DNA of 14,088 nucleotides from NCBI GenBank assembly GCA_964622625.1, contig CAZUUQ010000074.1, positions 1 through 14,088 of the forward strand, given 5' to 3'. The stretch is from CAZCWM01 sp964622625 (GTDB taxonomy: Bacteria > Planctomycetota > Phycisphaerae > Phycisphaerales > Phycisphaeraceae). The notes beneath the pieces were generated by a model. That model saw nothing but the letters and a program-made list of their open reading frames with translations. It had not been told where the DNA came from and did not search any database. The position numbers were made by a program, and so were the translations under genes. This document shows positions 5,668 to 13,333 of this stretch, piece by piece. Numbering within the stretch: the first letter of the stretch is position 1; every line of letters starts with the position of its first letter.

Positions 5668-7983
5668 ATGGATGGGGCTGTTCGTATCGCCCTGCTGTGC
5701 GTCATCGCGCTGGCGGCGATGGGGCAGGCCGCCGTCGAATATGTCGGCCAGGAAACGACGAGCCCGCCGACCTGGCTGGCGAAGGCGGTGGCCCGACACG
5801 CGCAGCGGCCAGTGATCGCCCCGTCGACGGCGCTGGACACGTATCTGCGGAAGTTCCCTGAAGGCCGCGTGGACTTCGGGCGATTGACGCCGCAGCCGCG
5901 CCTGCCCGACGCGCTGACGACGATGCGCGACGGCCGCGTGGTGCAGTTGCGGGACGCCTCGGCGTGGCCGGCGCGGCGGGCGGAGATCGCGGAGCTGGTG
6001 GAGGACTATCTTGTCGGGCATGCCCCTGCCGTGCCGACGAACCTGCGGGCCGAGGTGGTGGACAAGCGCTTCAATGAAGAACTGGGTCACGAGGTCTGGC
6101 AGGTGGTGCTGCGCTTCGGACCCGACGAGCGGGGCAAGCTGCGTTGTCGCCTGTTTCTGCCGCGGAGCGGCGAGGGCCGGCCGGCGCCGGTTTTCCTCGG
6201 GGACAGCGATGAATACCTGGCGTGGACGGCCGCGGCGCGCGACGCGGGCTTTGCCTTGTGCATCTATGACGCGCTGGATCCGGGATGGGACGACACGGCC
6301 CGCGATGACTCGTTCGCTTACGCGGAGATGTACGGGCTGTGCGATTGGAGCAGCTTCCGCCGCCGCGGCTGGTCGGCGAGTCGGGTGGTGGACTGGCTGC
6401 GCACACTGGAGTTCATCGACGCCGACCGCATCTTCATCGGCGGCTATTCGCGGTCAGCCAAGCAGGCGCTGATCGCGGCGGCGTTCGACGAGCGGATCGC
6501 CGGCGTGCTGTTCAGCAGCGGGGGCGGCGGCGGCGGTCTGGCCCCTTATCGCCTGTCGGACCTGAGCTATTACGGTGAATCGGCCGAGGTTCTGACCCGT
6601 GCGTTTCCCGACTGGGTGCTGCCGCGCGTGCGGCTGTTTGCGGGTCGCGAGAATCTTCTGCCGGCCGACAGCCACTGGCTGCTGGCGATGATCGCCCCGC
6701 GGCCGCTGCTGCTGACCACGGGCAAGTTCGATCCCGTGGAGAACACCTGGGCGTGCGAGCGCGTTCATGAGTCGGTGCGGGCGGTGTATGAACTGCTGGG
6801 CGCAGGGGTGAACCTGGGGCTGTATTACCGCGAGGGTGGGCATTTCGCGACGCCGGCGGAGATGCAGCAGTTCAGCGCGTTTCTTGTGGACGCGGCCGAG
6901 GGACGGCCGATTGCCGATCGTTTTCCATACGAAGCGCTGCATCCGTGGAATTACGAGCGCTGGGCGGCGGAGCGCGACGTATCGGCTCCTCCGCCCGCGA
7001 TGGATGCGCCAACAAGCGCTGAGGATGCGCCTGCCTGGGTGCAGAACGTCCGCCGGCGCATGCTCTGGCTGCTGGGCGACGGCCCTGAATACGGGCCGGC
7101 GTCCGTGGATTTTGACCGCGGCCTGAGCGATGAGCAGGCCGCCCTGCTGATGCGCGGCTGGCCGGCGCCGCCGGAGAAGATCGAAATCACTTTCGGCGAT
7201 GGCGTGAACGGCAGCCTGTATTATCCGGATCCGGCGGTGCGCGGCAGCGGCGCGAAGCTGCCGGGCGTCGTGCTCCTGACGCCGCTGAACACGGCCGTCG
7301 GCTATGTGGCCAACTACCGGACGGACGATCAGATCGCGTATATCCACCTGGCCCGCCGCGGCAACGCGGTGCTGCTCGCGTTTGATCCGATCGGCACGGC
7401 CCTGCGGCAGCAGGAGCGGCAGCGTTTCTTCGATGAGCATCCCGACTGGAGCCTGATGGGGCGCCTGGTGCGCGACGCGCGGCACGCGATCGATGCGCTG
7501 CGCGCCTGTCCGGAAGTGGACGGCGAGCGCATCTATGTGGTGGGCTACGGCATGGGCGGCATGACGGCCGCGTTCGTCGCCGCGCTCGATGAGCGGCTTG
7601 CGGGCGTCGCCATGGTGGACGGCTGGACACCGCTGCGCAGCGACAGCGACGACAGGCCGACCGGCGGGGCCCGGCGATGGAGCCACGACCACGGCCTGCT
7701 GCCGCGCCTGGGCGCGTACGTGGGCGGGCGCGAGGGGGCAATTCCCGTGGATTTCGAGCAGATGCTCACGGCGACGTCCGGCCGCGTGCTGGTCATTCAC
7801 AAGCGGATGAACTGGCATGCCGACGGTGACGACGTGCGCGAGGCTGTCGCGTCGGCCGCAGCGCTGCGCACGGCCATGGGCCGCGATGAACAGATCGAAA
7901 TGGTGGTGTTGCCCGGTCCGACGAGCCTGGACGCGCGGGCGCTGGACGTGATCATCGCGTGGATGCGGTCGCATCGGCGGTAG
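5668..7983 (+). CDS. Secreted tandem alpha/beta-hydrolase; second domain lacks its nucleophile
   Basis: A 771-residue protein. The ATG at 5668 is preferred over an upstream GTG because AAGGAG lies 7 nt before it. This start also puts a signal-peptide-like segment first (MDGAVRIALLCVIALAAMGQAA). Domain 1 (about 75-415) resembles CE15 glucuronoyl esterase / acetyl-xylan esterase-type hydrolases. It has GGYSRSAKQ with nucleophile S261, APRPLLLTTGKFDPVE with acidic candidates D355/E358, and YREGGHFATPAE with H392. Domain 2 (about 440-771) has the same overall fold signals, but the nucleophile elbow reads VVGYGMGGM, with G628 where the serine of GxSxG is expected. No catalytic histidine motif is seen near the C-terminus (LPGPTSLDARALDVIIAW). 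Domain 2 is therefore probably a pseudo-enzyme with a binding or structural role. The likely substrate is a polysaccharide ester or another secreted ester, but this is not shown. It lies 68 bp after the radical SAM gene and is convergent with the small gene downstream. Confidence 0.82.
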   Translation: MDGAVRIALLCVIALAAMGQAAVEYVGQETTSPPTWLAKAVARHAQRPVIAPSTALDTYLRKFPEGRVDFGRLTPQPRLPDALTTMRDGRVVQLRDASAWPARRAEIAELVEDYLVGHAPAVPTNLRAEVVDKRFNEELGHEVWQVVLRFGPDERGKLRCRLFLPRSGEGRPAPVFLGDSDEYLAWTAAARDAGFALCIYDALDPGWDDTARDDSFAYAEMYGLCDWSSFRRRGWSASRVVDWLRTLEFIDADRIFIGGYSRSAKQALIAAAFDERIAGVLFSSGGGGGGLAPYRLSDLSYYGESAEVLTRAFPDWVLPRVRLFAGRENLLPADSHWLLAMIAPRPLLLTTGKFDPVENTWACERVHESVRAVYELLGAGVNLGLYYREGGHFATPAEMQQFSAFLVDAAEGRPIADRFPYEALHPWNYERWAAERDVSAPPPAMDAPTSAEDAPAWVQNVRRRMLWLLGDGPEYGPASVDFDRGLSDEQAALLMRGWPAPPEKIEITFGDGVNGSLYYPDPAVRGSGAKLPGVVLLTPLNTAVGYVANYRTDDQIAYIHLARRGNAVLLAFDPIGTALRQQERQRFFDEHPDWSLMGRLVRDARHAIDALRACPEVDGERIYVVGYGMGGMTAAFVAALDERLAGVAMVDGWTPLRSDSDDRPTGGARRWSHDHGLLPRLGAYVGGREGAIPVDFEQMLTATSGRVLVIHKRMNWHADGDDVREAVASAAALRTAMGRDEQIEMVVLPGPTSLDARALDVIIAWMRSHRR

Positions 7984-8012
7984 CAGTCACGACAGGATGA
8001 CGCGGCAGGCGA

Positions 8013-8255
8013 TCAGAGCAGGTTCCGTATGCCTTCGACGATGTCCAGCACGAGGCGGATGATGACGCTGGCGGTGAAGAAAGCGACGACGGCCGTGACC
8101 AGCCACAGGCCGACGATAACGATCTTGGCGATCATCACCTCGCCTTCGCGCAGCTCGGCGACATGTTCACGCCGGCGTTGGGCGACGGCGTAACACCAGC
8201 CGATCCCCAGGGTGAGCAGGATAGCCTGAAACAGGAGGCCGAAAGGGTCGCTCAT
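8013..8255 (-). CDS. Small two-helix membrane protein, 80 aa
   Basis: No family recognised. The ATG at 8255 is chosen because GGAG lies about 9 nt upstream and the first residues then lead straight into a membrane segment; upstream in-frame codons give only a Pro/Arg-rich tail typical of non-coding GC-rich frames. Helix 1 is about residues 5-24 (FGLLFQAILLTLGIGWCYAV). A basic/acidic linker QRRREHVAELREGE follows, then a long hydrophobic segment at about 41-71. It is downstream of dnaB on the same strand with a 76-bp spacer containing a hairpin, so it may be co-transcribed with it. Its end is 29 bp from the converging hydrolase gene. Confidence 0.65.
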   Translation of the reverse strand: MSDPFGLLFQAILLTLGIGWCYAVAQRRREHVAELREGEVMIAKIVIVGLWLVTAVVAFFTASVIIRLVLDIVEGIRNLL

Positions 8256-8300
8256 GTGAAGTCTCCGCGGCTCGGGCGGACGGGGCTGTGGAGGGCGCCC

Positions 8301-8331
8301 CCCCCGGGAGGACCAAGGCGCGGTCCGGGGG
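8301..8331 (-). repeat. Stem-loop directly after dnaB
   Basis: CCCCC (8301-8305) with GGGGG (8327-8331) as outer stem and GGACC (8310-8314) with GGTCC (8322-8326) as inner stem, with a 7-nt loop. In dnaB-sense RNA it starts at the base next to the stop codon. No U-run follows, so it may be an mRNA-processing or attenuating stem before the small membrane gene rather than a true terminator. Confidence 0.4.
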
Positions 8332-9813
<1,482 letters not shown>

Positions 9814-9822
9814 GGATGCCCC

Positions 9823-9828
9823 ATCATA
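9823..9828 (-). promoter_or_regulatory. Possible -10 element immediately before dnaB
   Basis: On the minus strand TATGAT, then GGGG, then CATCC, then ATG: the same TATGATGGGGC string and spacing as before the ahbD-like gene. It would give a transcript starting at or next to the dnaB start codon. A weak GGGG Shine-Dalgarno is the alternative reading. Confidence 0.4.
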
Positions 9829-9909
9829 CCCGCGTTATGACGGCGTTATATCCCGCGATCCGGGCGTGGATTGGTCGTGGGGAACATGTCGAATCGCCAT
9901 GCCGCCGTT

Positions 9910-9973
9910 TCACGCGGCGGCGCGTTTGGAGAGAAACGCCTTGGCCGGGCCGGGGAACAGCAGCAGCAGGTCG
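9910..9973. repeat. Left direct repeat (att-like copy of the carboxyltransferase 3' end)
   Basis: 9910-9969 is identical over 60 bp to 11685-11744, the stop codon and last coding bases of the carboxyltransferase gene. A further GTCG matches if a 6-bp difference in the CAG tract (4 units here, 6 in the gene) is allowed. Read on the minus strand it still encodes LLLLFPGPAKAFLSKRAAA and a stop, but upstream the similarity ends at once and the frame soon hits a stop. It is a detached gene end, not a gene. It marks the dnaB-proximal boundary of the insert. Confidence 0.9.
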
Positions 9974-9981
9974 GGGGGTTG

Positions 9982-9998
9982 GGCGGTCCCCGACCGCC
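9982..9998. repeat. GC-rich palindrome just inside the left end of the insert
   Basis: GGCGGTC (9982-9988) and GACCGCC (9992-9998) form a perfect 7-bp stem with a 3-base loop. TCGGGG (9971-9976) can compete by pairing with CCCCGA (9988-9993). It lies within 30 bp of the direct repeat. A recombinase arm site, or a stem blocking read-through towards dnaB, are both possible; neither is shown. Confidence 0.5.
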
Positions 9999-10016
9999 AC
10001 CGCAACGCGCCGTCTC

Positions 10017-10047
10017 TTGTCGAGGTTTTTAGTTATTCTGCTATAGA
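10017..10047 (+). promoter_or_regulatory. Probable promoter of the DUF262-HNH gene
   Basis: TTGTCG (10017-10022, 4 of 6 matches to TTGACA), a 19-bp spacer and TATAGA (10042-10047) lie in an AT-richer stretch inside the insert. Transcription would begin near 10053, and a GGAAGGAG ribosome-binding site follows at 10054-10061, 12 nt before the ATG. The insert thus seems to bring its own promoter, directed away from dnaB. Confidence 0.45.
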
Positions 10048-10073
10048 CACTGCGGAAGGAGCGCAAGCGGCCA

Positions 10074-11666
10074 ATGGCTCAGAACACGGTTAACTTGGAT
10101 GCACTAATTCCTCGCGATGACTTCGGTGATAAGCCTGAAGCCAAAGCGGGCGGGCAGCCGCGAAGTGCGATTTCGGTCACCGACCTCGACAGCGGCTTTT
10201 TCTCTCGAAGTCTGCGTAAGCCTGATTTCCAGCGAGAAACCACACAGTGGTCGCCAGACAAAGTTGTCGACTTGATCCAGGCCTTTTTGGACGGTGACCT
10301 CATACCGGCAGTCATCCTGTGGCAAAGAAGCACGGAGATCTTCGTCATTGATGGGGCGCATCGCCTAAGCGCCATGATGGCTTGGATCAGGGATGACTAT
10401 GGTGATCGTCAGACGTCCCTTGATTTCTTTGGAGGTTGCGTTCCGCCCGAACAAATGAAGGTTGCGGAACGCACACGAAAGCTCGTTGAAATGCGCATCG
10501 GCTCCTTCGCCATGTTTCAGTATCTCGGTAGGAACCGAACGCCGCCAAGTGATGACCTCAAGGCCCGGAGGCTCGCGCGGTTGGGCTCCACGTCGATTCT
10601 CATTCAATGGGAAAGTGCGACAATTACGAAGGCGGCGGAAGAGTCGTTTTTCAAAATCAATCAGGCCGCACAGCCAATCGATCCCACTGAGCGGCGCATT
10701 TTGCAGTCACGACGATCGTCGACGGCGATTGCCGCCCGCTGCATCGTTCGTGGAGGGCGAGGGCACAAGTACTGGGCAGACTTTGCACAAACTGTACAAG
10801 CCGACATAGAGCGGTTGGGGACGGAACTCTACAAGCTCCTATATGAGCCCCCCGCAGGAGACTCACCGATTAAGACCCTTGATGTCCCGGTTGCTGGTCG
10901 TGGCTACAACACACTGCCGTTCGTGTTCGATCTAGTGAGTTGGGCCAGCGGGCAGCCACTTCCCGAAAAGTTGACAAGCCGCAGAAACACGCCAATCGCC
11001 AAGAATGACGCTGATGGGTCTGCCACCGTTCGCGATCTGAAAAGTGTGAGGCAGATTGTTACGCAGATTACCGGTACCGAGCCGGGCTCGCTCGGAATCC
11101 ATCCCGTAATCTATTTCTATTCTCGGTCGGGAATGTTTCAGCCAATCTCGTTCCTGGCGTCCTGTGGATTCTTGCGGGATCTAGAAAAAACACGCAAGCT
11201 GCCAGAATTCATACGCATCCGAGCCGACTTCGAAAACTTCCTTTTTGAGAATAAGGAATTCATTAGCCTGACCACCAATCGCCTAGGGGCTGGTGCACGG
11301 AGCCTCGGCCGTATTATGGAGCTATACAAGAAAGTCATGGGTTTGCTTATCGACCGTCGAACTGGAGAGCAGATAAAGCAATCGCTCTTTGAGGATCCGT
11401 CCTTCACTCATCTTGCTGTGGTGAAAGCGCCGTCTCCGCGCGCTGGACTTCAGCAAAACTCAAATCGCAAAATAAAGGGTTCAACGAAGACGGCCGTCTA
11501 CTTTCGCGATGCGGTTCAGGCCGCTCCCCGTTGCGCGGCGTGCTGTGCAATCCTTCACCGAAATTCGATTGTATTCGACCATGTCAGACGTCGTAGCGAA
11601 GGTGGGACTGGCGACGCCGCTAACGCACAAATGATGCATCCATACTGTAACTCATTAAAAGGCTGA
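10074..11666 (+). CDS. DUF262/ParB-like protein fused to a C-terminal HNH nuclease; putative defence gene
   Basis: A 530-residue protein. The N-terminal region (about 30-230) has the layout of DUF262/DGQHR-type ParB-fold domains. FQRE at 52-55 and W59 are followed by VVDLIQAFLDGDLIP, then VIDGAHRLSA at 91-100 in place of the usual DGQQRLs/t. After these comes SFFKINQAAQPIDPTERRIL, the family's F..IN..g..l...E element. The middle (230-480) is mostly helical and unassigned. The C-terminus is an HNH nuclease: C487 and C490 (knuckle), D502-H503 in VFDHVRRRSEGG, N517, and H522/C525/N526 in MHPYCNSLKG. DUF262 domains with nucleases (GmrSD, SspE) act against phage or modified DNA, but those carry a DUF1524 nuclease, whereas this one looks like a canonical HNH. 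It is alone in its insert, runs opposite to both neighbours, and its codon choice (AAA, ATA, GAA, CGA) is unlike theirs. Confidence 0.85.
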   Translation: MAQNTVNLDALIPRDDFGDKPEAKAGGQPRSAISVTDLDSGFFSRSLRKPDFQRETTQWSPDKVVDLIQAFLDGDLIPAVILWQRSTEIFVIDGAHRLSAMMAWIRDDYGDRQTSLDFFGGCVPPEQMKVAERTRKLVEMRIGSFAMFQYLGRNRTPPSDDLKARRLARLGSTSILIQWESATITKAAEESFFKINQAAQPIDPTERRILQSRRSSTAIAARCIVRGGRGHKYWADFAQTVQADIERLGTELYKLLYEPPAGDSPIKTLDVPVAGRGYNTLPFVFDLVSWASGQPLPEKLTSRRNTPIAKNDADGSATVRDLKSVRQIVTQITGTEPGSLGIHPVIYFYSRSGMFQPISFLASCGFLRDLEKTRKLPEFIRIRADFENFLFENKEFISLTTNRLGAGARSLGRIMELYKKVMGLLIDRRTGEQIKQSLFEDPSFTHLAVVKAPSPRAGLQQNSNRKIKGSTKTAVYFRDAVQAAPRCAACCAILHRNSIVFDHVRRRSEGGTGDAANAQMMHPYCNSLKG

Positions 11667-11684
11667 CCGACTCAAATCTGTCCC

Positions 11685-11744
11685 TCACGCGGCGGCGCGT
11701 TTGGAGAGAAACGCCTTGGCCGGGCCGGGGAACAGCAGCAGCAG
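11685..11744. repeat. Right direct repeat (native 3' end of the carboxyltransferase gene)
   Basis: This 60-bp copy is the functional one: it holds the stop codon and last residues of the carboxyltransferase reading frame. Identity with 9910-9969 begins exactly at the TGA stop. Here the CAG tract has six units, encoding LLLLLL, against four in the other copy. Confidence 0.9.
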
Positions 11745-13217
11745 CAGCAGGTCGCGGGTGCTACGGATCAGGCCCTGGTTGTCGGCCACGACCTTGTCCA
11801 GGTCCACGGCGGTGACGTACTCGGCCGGCCTCCTGGTGAACAGGGCCTGGCCGCGGGAGACGATCTTGAGCACGTCCGGATCGGCCGGGCCGGGCAGGCG
11901 GCCGTAGCGGCCCATCATCAGTTCACGGAAAGGTTCGCTGACGAAGGCGTAAGGCTTGCCCTGAATGATGTTGAACGCGGCCTGTGAGCCGACGATCTGG
12001 CTGGTGGGCGTGACCAGCGGGACGTAGCCGGCCGCCTTGCGCACGCGCGGCACTTCATCAAGGATCAGCGGCATCTGGTCAAGCTTGCCCTGTTCCTTGA
12101 GCTGGTTGTGCAGGTTCGAGATCATTCCGCCGGGGATCTGTGCTTCGAGCTGGGCCTTGTCGACCGGGGGGTAGCCCTGATCGACCATGATCTGATCCTC
12201 GATGATGGCCATGGCCTTTTCGAGACTGGCGCGATCCAGCTTCTGCACCAGGGCGGCCGCCTTTCTGATGCGGTCGCGCATCGTCGCGTCCGGCTGGGCC
12301 GGCCAAGGGTGGCCGAAGTGCTGCTGGTCCTTGTCGACGGCTTTGAGTTCCTGACGGATTTTGCGCAGCTCGGCGTCGATCTTCGGGGCCAGGCGCATGT
12401 CGATGTTGGTTTTGATGCCCATCTCGTCGGCGAAGAACCGGATCAGCTCGGCCGGCGGCTGGGCGGTTGAGCCGGCCATCGGGCCGTGGCCGGTGTCGAG
12501 GTGATCGACGCCGAGGATCATGCCCACGAGATAAGTGACGATGGCCAGGCCGTTGGTGCAGTGCGAGTGCAGCGTGATCTCGATGCCGGGGAAGTTGTGC
12601 TTCAGTGCCTTGATGAGATCGACGGCGTCGGCCGGGTGCAGCAGGCCGGCCATGTCCTTGATGGCGATGGAATCGGCCCCGGTGTCGAGGGCGCGGCGGG
12701 TGAAGGCGACGAAGTGGTCGGTGTCGTGTACCGGGCTGGTGGTGTACGAGAGTGCGGCCTCGGCATGGCCGTTGAAGGTCTTGGTGGCCATGATGGCGGT
12801 CTGGAGGTTGCGGTGGTCGTTGAGCGCGTCGAAGACGCGCATGCGCGTCGAGCCGGTGCGGACGGCTTCCTTGAGAAACTCGATGACCACGTTGTCCGGG
12901 TAGGGCGTGTAGCCGAAGAGGTTCTGCCCGCGGCAGAGCGAACGGATGACCACGCCGCCCTGCTTCGGATCGCCCAGCATCTTGCGGAAGGTTTCGAGCC
13001 GCTCGAACGGATCGTCGCCGGTGAAGCGCAGGGCGGAATCGAGCGTTGCCCCGCCCCAGAGCTCGAGGATTTCGTAGCCGCTGTCCTTGAGCATCGGCAG
13101 GACGCGCATGCACTGAGCGGTGGACATGCGCGTGGCCAGCAGCGACTGGTGCCCGTCGCGCAGAGACGTGTCGATGAGCTTGACGGCGGGGCTGGAACGT
13201 TGAGCGTCGGCGGCCAT
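11685..13217 (-). CDS. oadA: Carboxyltransferase subunit of a pyruvate/oxaloacetate-type biotin enzyme, no biotinyl domain
   Basis: This family (OadA, PycB, transcarboxylase 5S) moves CO2 between carboxybiotin and pyruvate. Residues 12-30 read VKLIDTSLRDGHQSLLATR (metal and substrate site), followed by LWGGATLDSALRF, MRVFDALND, AIKDMAGLL with K187 (the usual carbamylated lysine) and LHSHCTNGLA with metal ligands H217 and H219. The second half is the conserved post-barrel PYC/OADA domain (PGGMISNLHNQL...QVG-like SQIVGSQAAFNI). At 510 residues it ends without an AMKM biotinyl domain. It therefore matches the size of the separate 5S subunit, and a biotin carrier must be encoded elsewhere. The start at 13217 has AGGAT about 9 nt upstream. 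Its 3' end is the integration point of the mobile insert and remains intact. It is divergent from leuS. The symbol is a family label; PycB or a transcarboxylase 5S subunit is equally possible. Confidence 0.88.
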   Translation of the reverse strand: MAADAQRSSPAVKLIDTSLRDGHQSLLATRMSTAQCMRVLPMLKDSGYEILELWGGATLDSALRFTGDDPFERLETFRKMLGDPKQGGVVIRSLCRGQNLFGYTPYPDNVVIEFLKEAVRTGSTRMRVFDALNDHRNLQTAIMATKTFNGHAEAALSYTTSPVHDTDHFVAFTRRALDTGADSIAIKDMAGLLHPADAVDLIKALKHNFPGIEITLHSHCTNGLAIVTYLVGMILGVDHLDTGHGPMAGSTAQPPAELIRFFADEMGIKTNIDMRLAPKIDAELRKIRQELKAVDKDQQHFGHPWPAQPDATMRDRIRKAAALVQKLDRASLEKAMAIIEDQIMVDQGYPPVDKAQLEAQIPGGMISNLHNQLKEQGKLDQMPLILDEVPRVRKAAGYVPLVTPTSQIVGSQAAFNIIQGKPYAFVSEPFRELMMGRYGRLPGPADPDVLKIVSRGQALFTRRPAEYVTAVDLDKVVADNQGLIRSTRDLLLLLLFPGPAKAFLSKRAAA

Positions 13218-13257
13218 GGCGGCGATCCTGCTGCGAAGGGGAGTTGTGCGGTGATTG

Positions 13258-13263
13258 ATTGTA
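13258..13263 (-). promoter_or_regulatory. Possible -10 element of the carboxyltransferase gene
   Basis: On the minus strand TACAAT (5 of 6 matches) lies 40 nt upstream of the start codon, in the divergent interval with leuS. No recognisable -35 is seen at 16-18 bp. The transcript would have a leader of about 34 nt including the AGGAT site. Confidence 0.3.
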
Positions 13264-13298
13264 CTGATTCGCGGCGGTGCGCGCCCCGCGGCGGGCAG

Positions 13299-13326
13299 TT
13301 GCCTGGCGGGTGGGACGGCTTATCCT
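13299..13326 (+). promoter_or_regulatory. Possible leuS promoter giving a leaderless mRNA
   Basis: TTGCCT (13299-13304) and TATCCT (13321-13326) are separated by 16 bp and each match the consensus at 4 of 6 positions. The -10 ends only 7 nt before the leuS ATG, and no Shine-Dalgarno is present, so transcription would start at or within a base of the start codon. Confidence 0.35.
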
Positions 13327-13333
13327 GATCGAC

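Larger units (their letters stand above)
9910..11744. mobile_element. Small genomic insert at the 3' end of the carboxyltransferase gene
   Basis: About 1.7 kb of clearly AT-richer DNA (near half G+C by eye against about two thirds around it) lies between two 60-bp direct repeats. One repeat is the real 3' end of the carboxyltransferase gene. This geometry (gene end duplicated, host gene left intact, foreign cargo between) is what site-specific integration into a gene 3' end leaves behind. The cargo is one DUF262-HNH gene. No integrase, transposase or terminal inverted repeats are visible, so this would be a non-autonomous element moved in trans, or the remnant of a larger one. A cassette placed by homologous recombination at a short shared end is the main alternative. 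An assembly effect is also possible, because the repeat is only slightly longer than the apparent 55-bp k-mer. Confidence 0.72.

Noticed and set aside
6454..7974. A 506-codon open frame on the minus strand opposite the hydrolase gene
   Set aside because: It is an antisense shadow in GC-rich DNA: the product is His/Arg/Gln-rich with no domain, while the plus strand has signal peptide, RBS and hydrolase motifs.
9910..9973. Pseudogene of a second carboxyltransferase gene
   Set aside because: Similarity covers only the last ~20 codons and stops sharply at the CAG tract, with an in-frame stop upstream; it is better explained as an attachment-site copy.
9814..10073. Extra small gene between dnaB and the insert gene
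   Set aside because: Open frames here are low-complexity and lack ribosome-binding sites; the interval is explained by the dnaB upstream region, the direct repeat, the palindrome and a promoter.
9910..11744. Insertion sequence or transposon
   Set aside because: No transposase and no terminal inverted repeats; a 60-bp direct repeat is far too long for a transposition target duplication.
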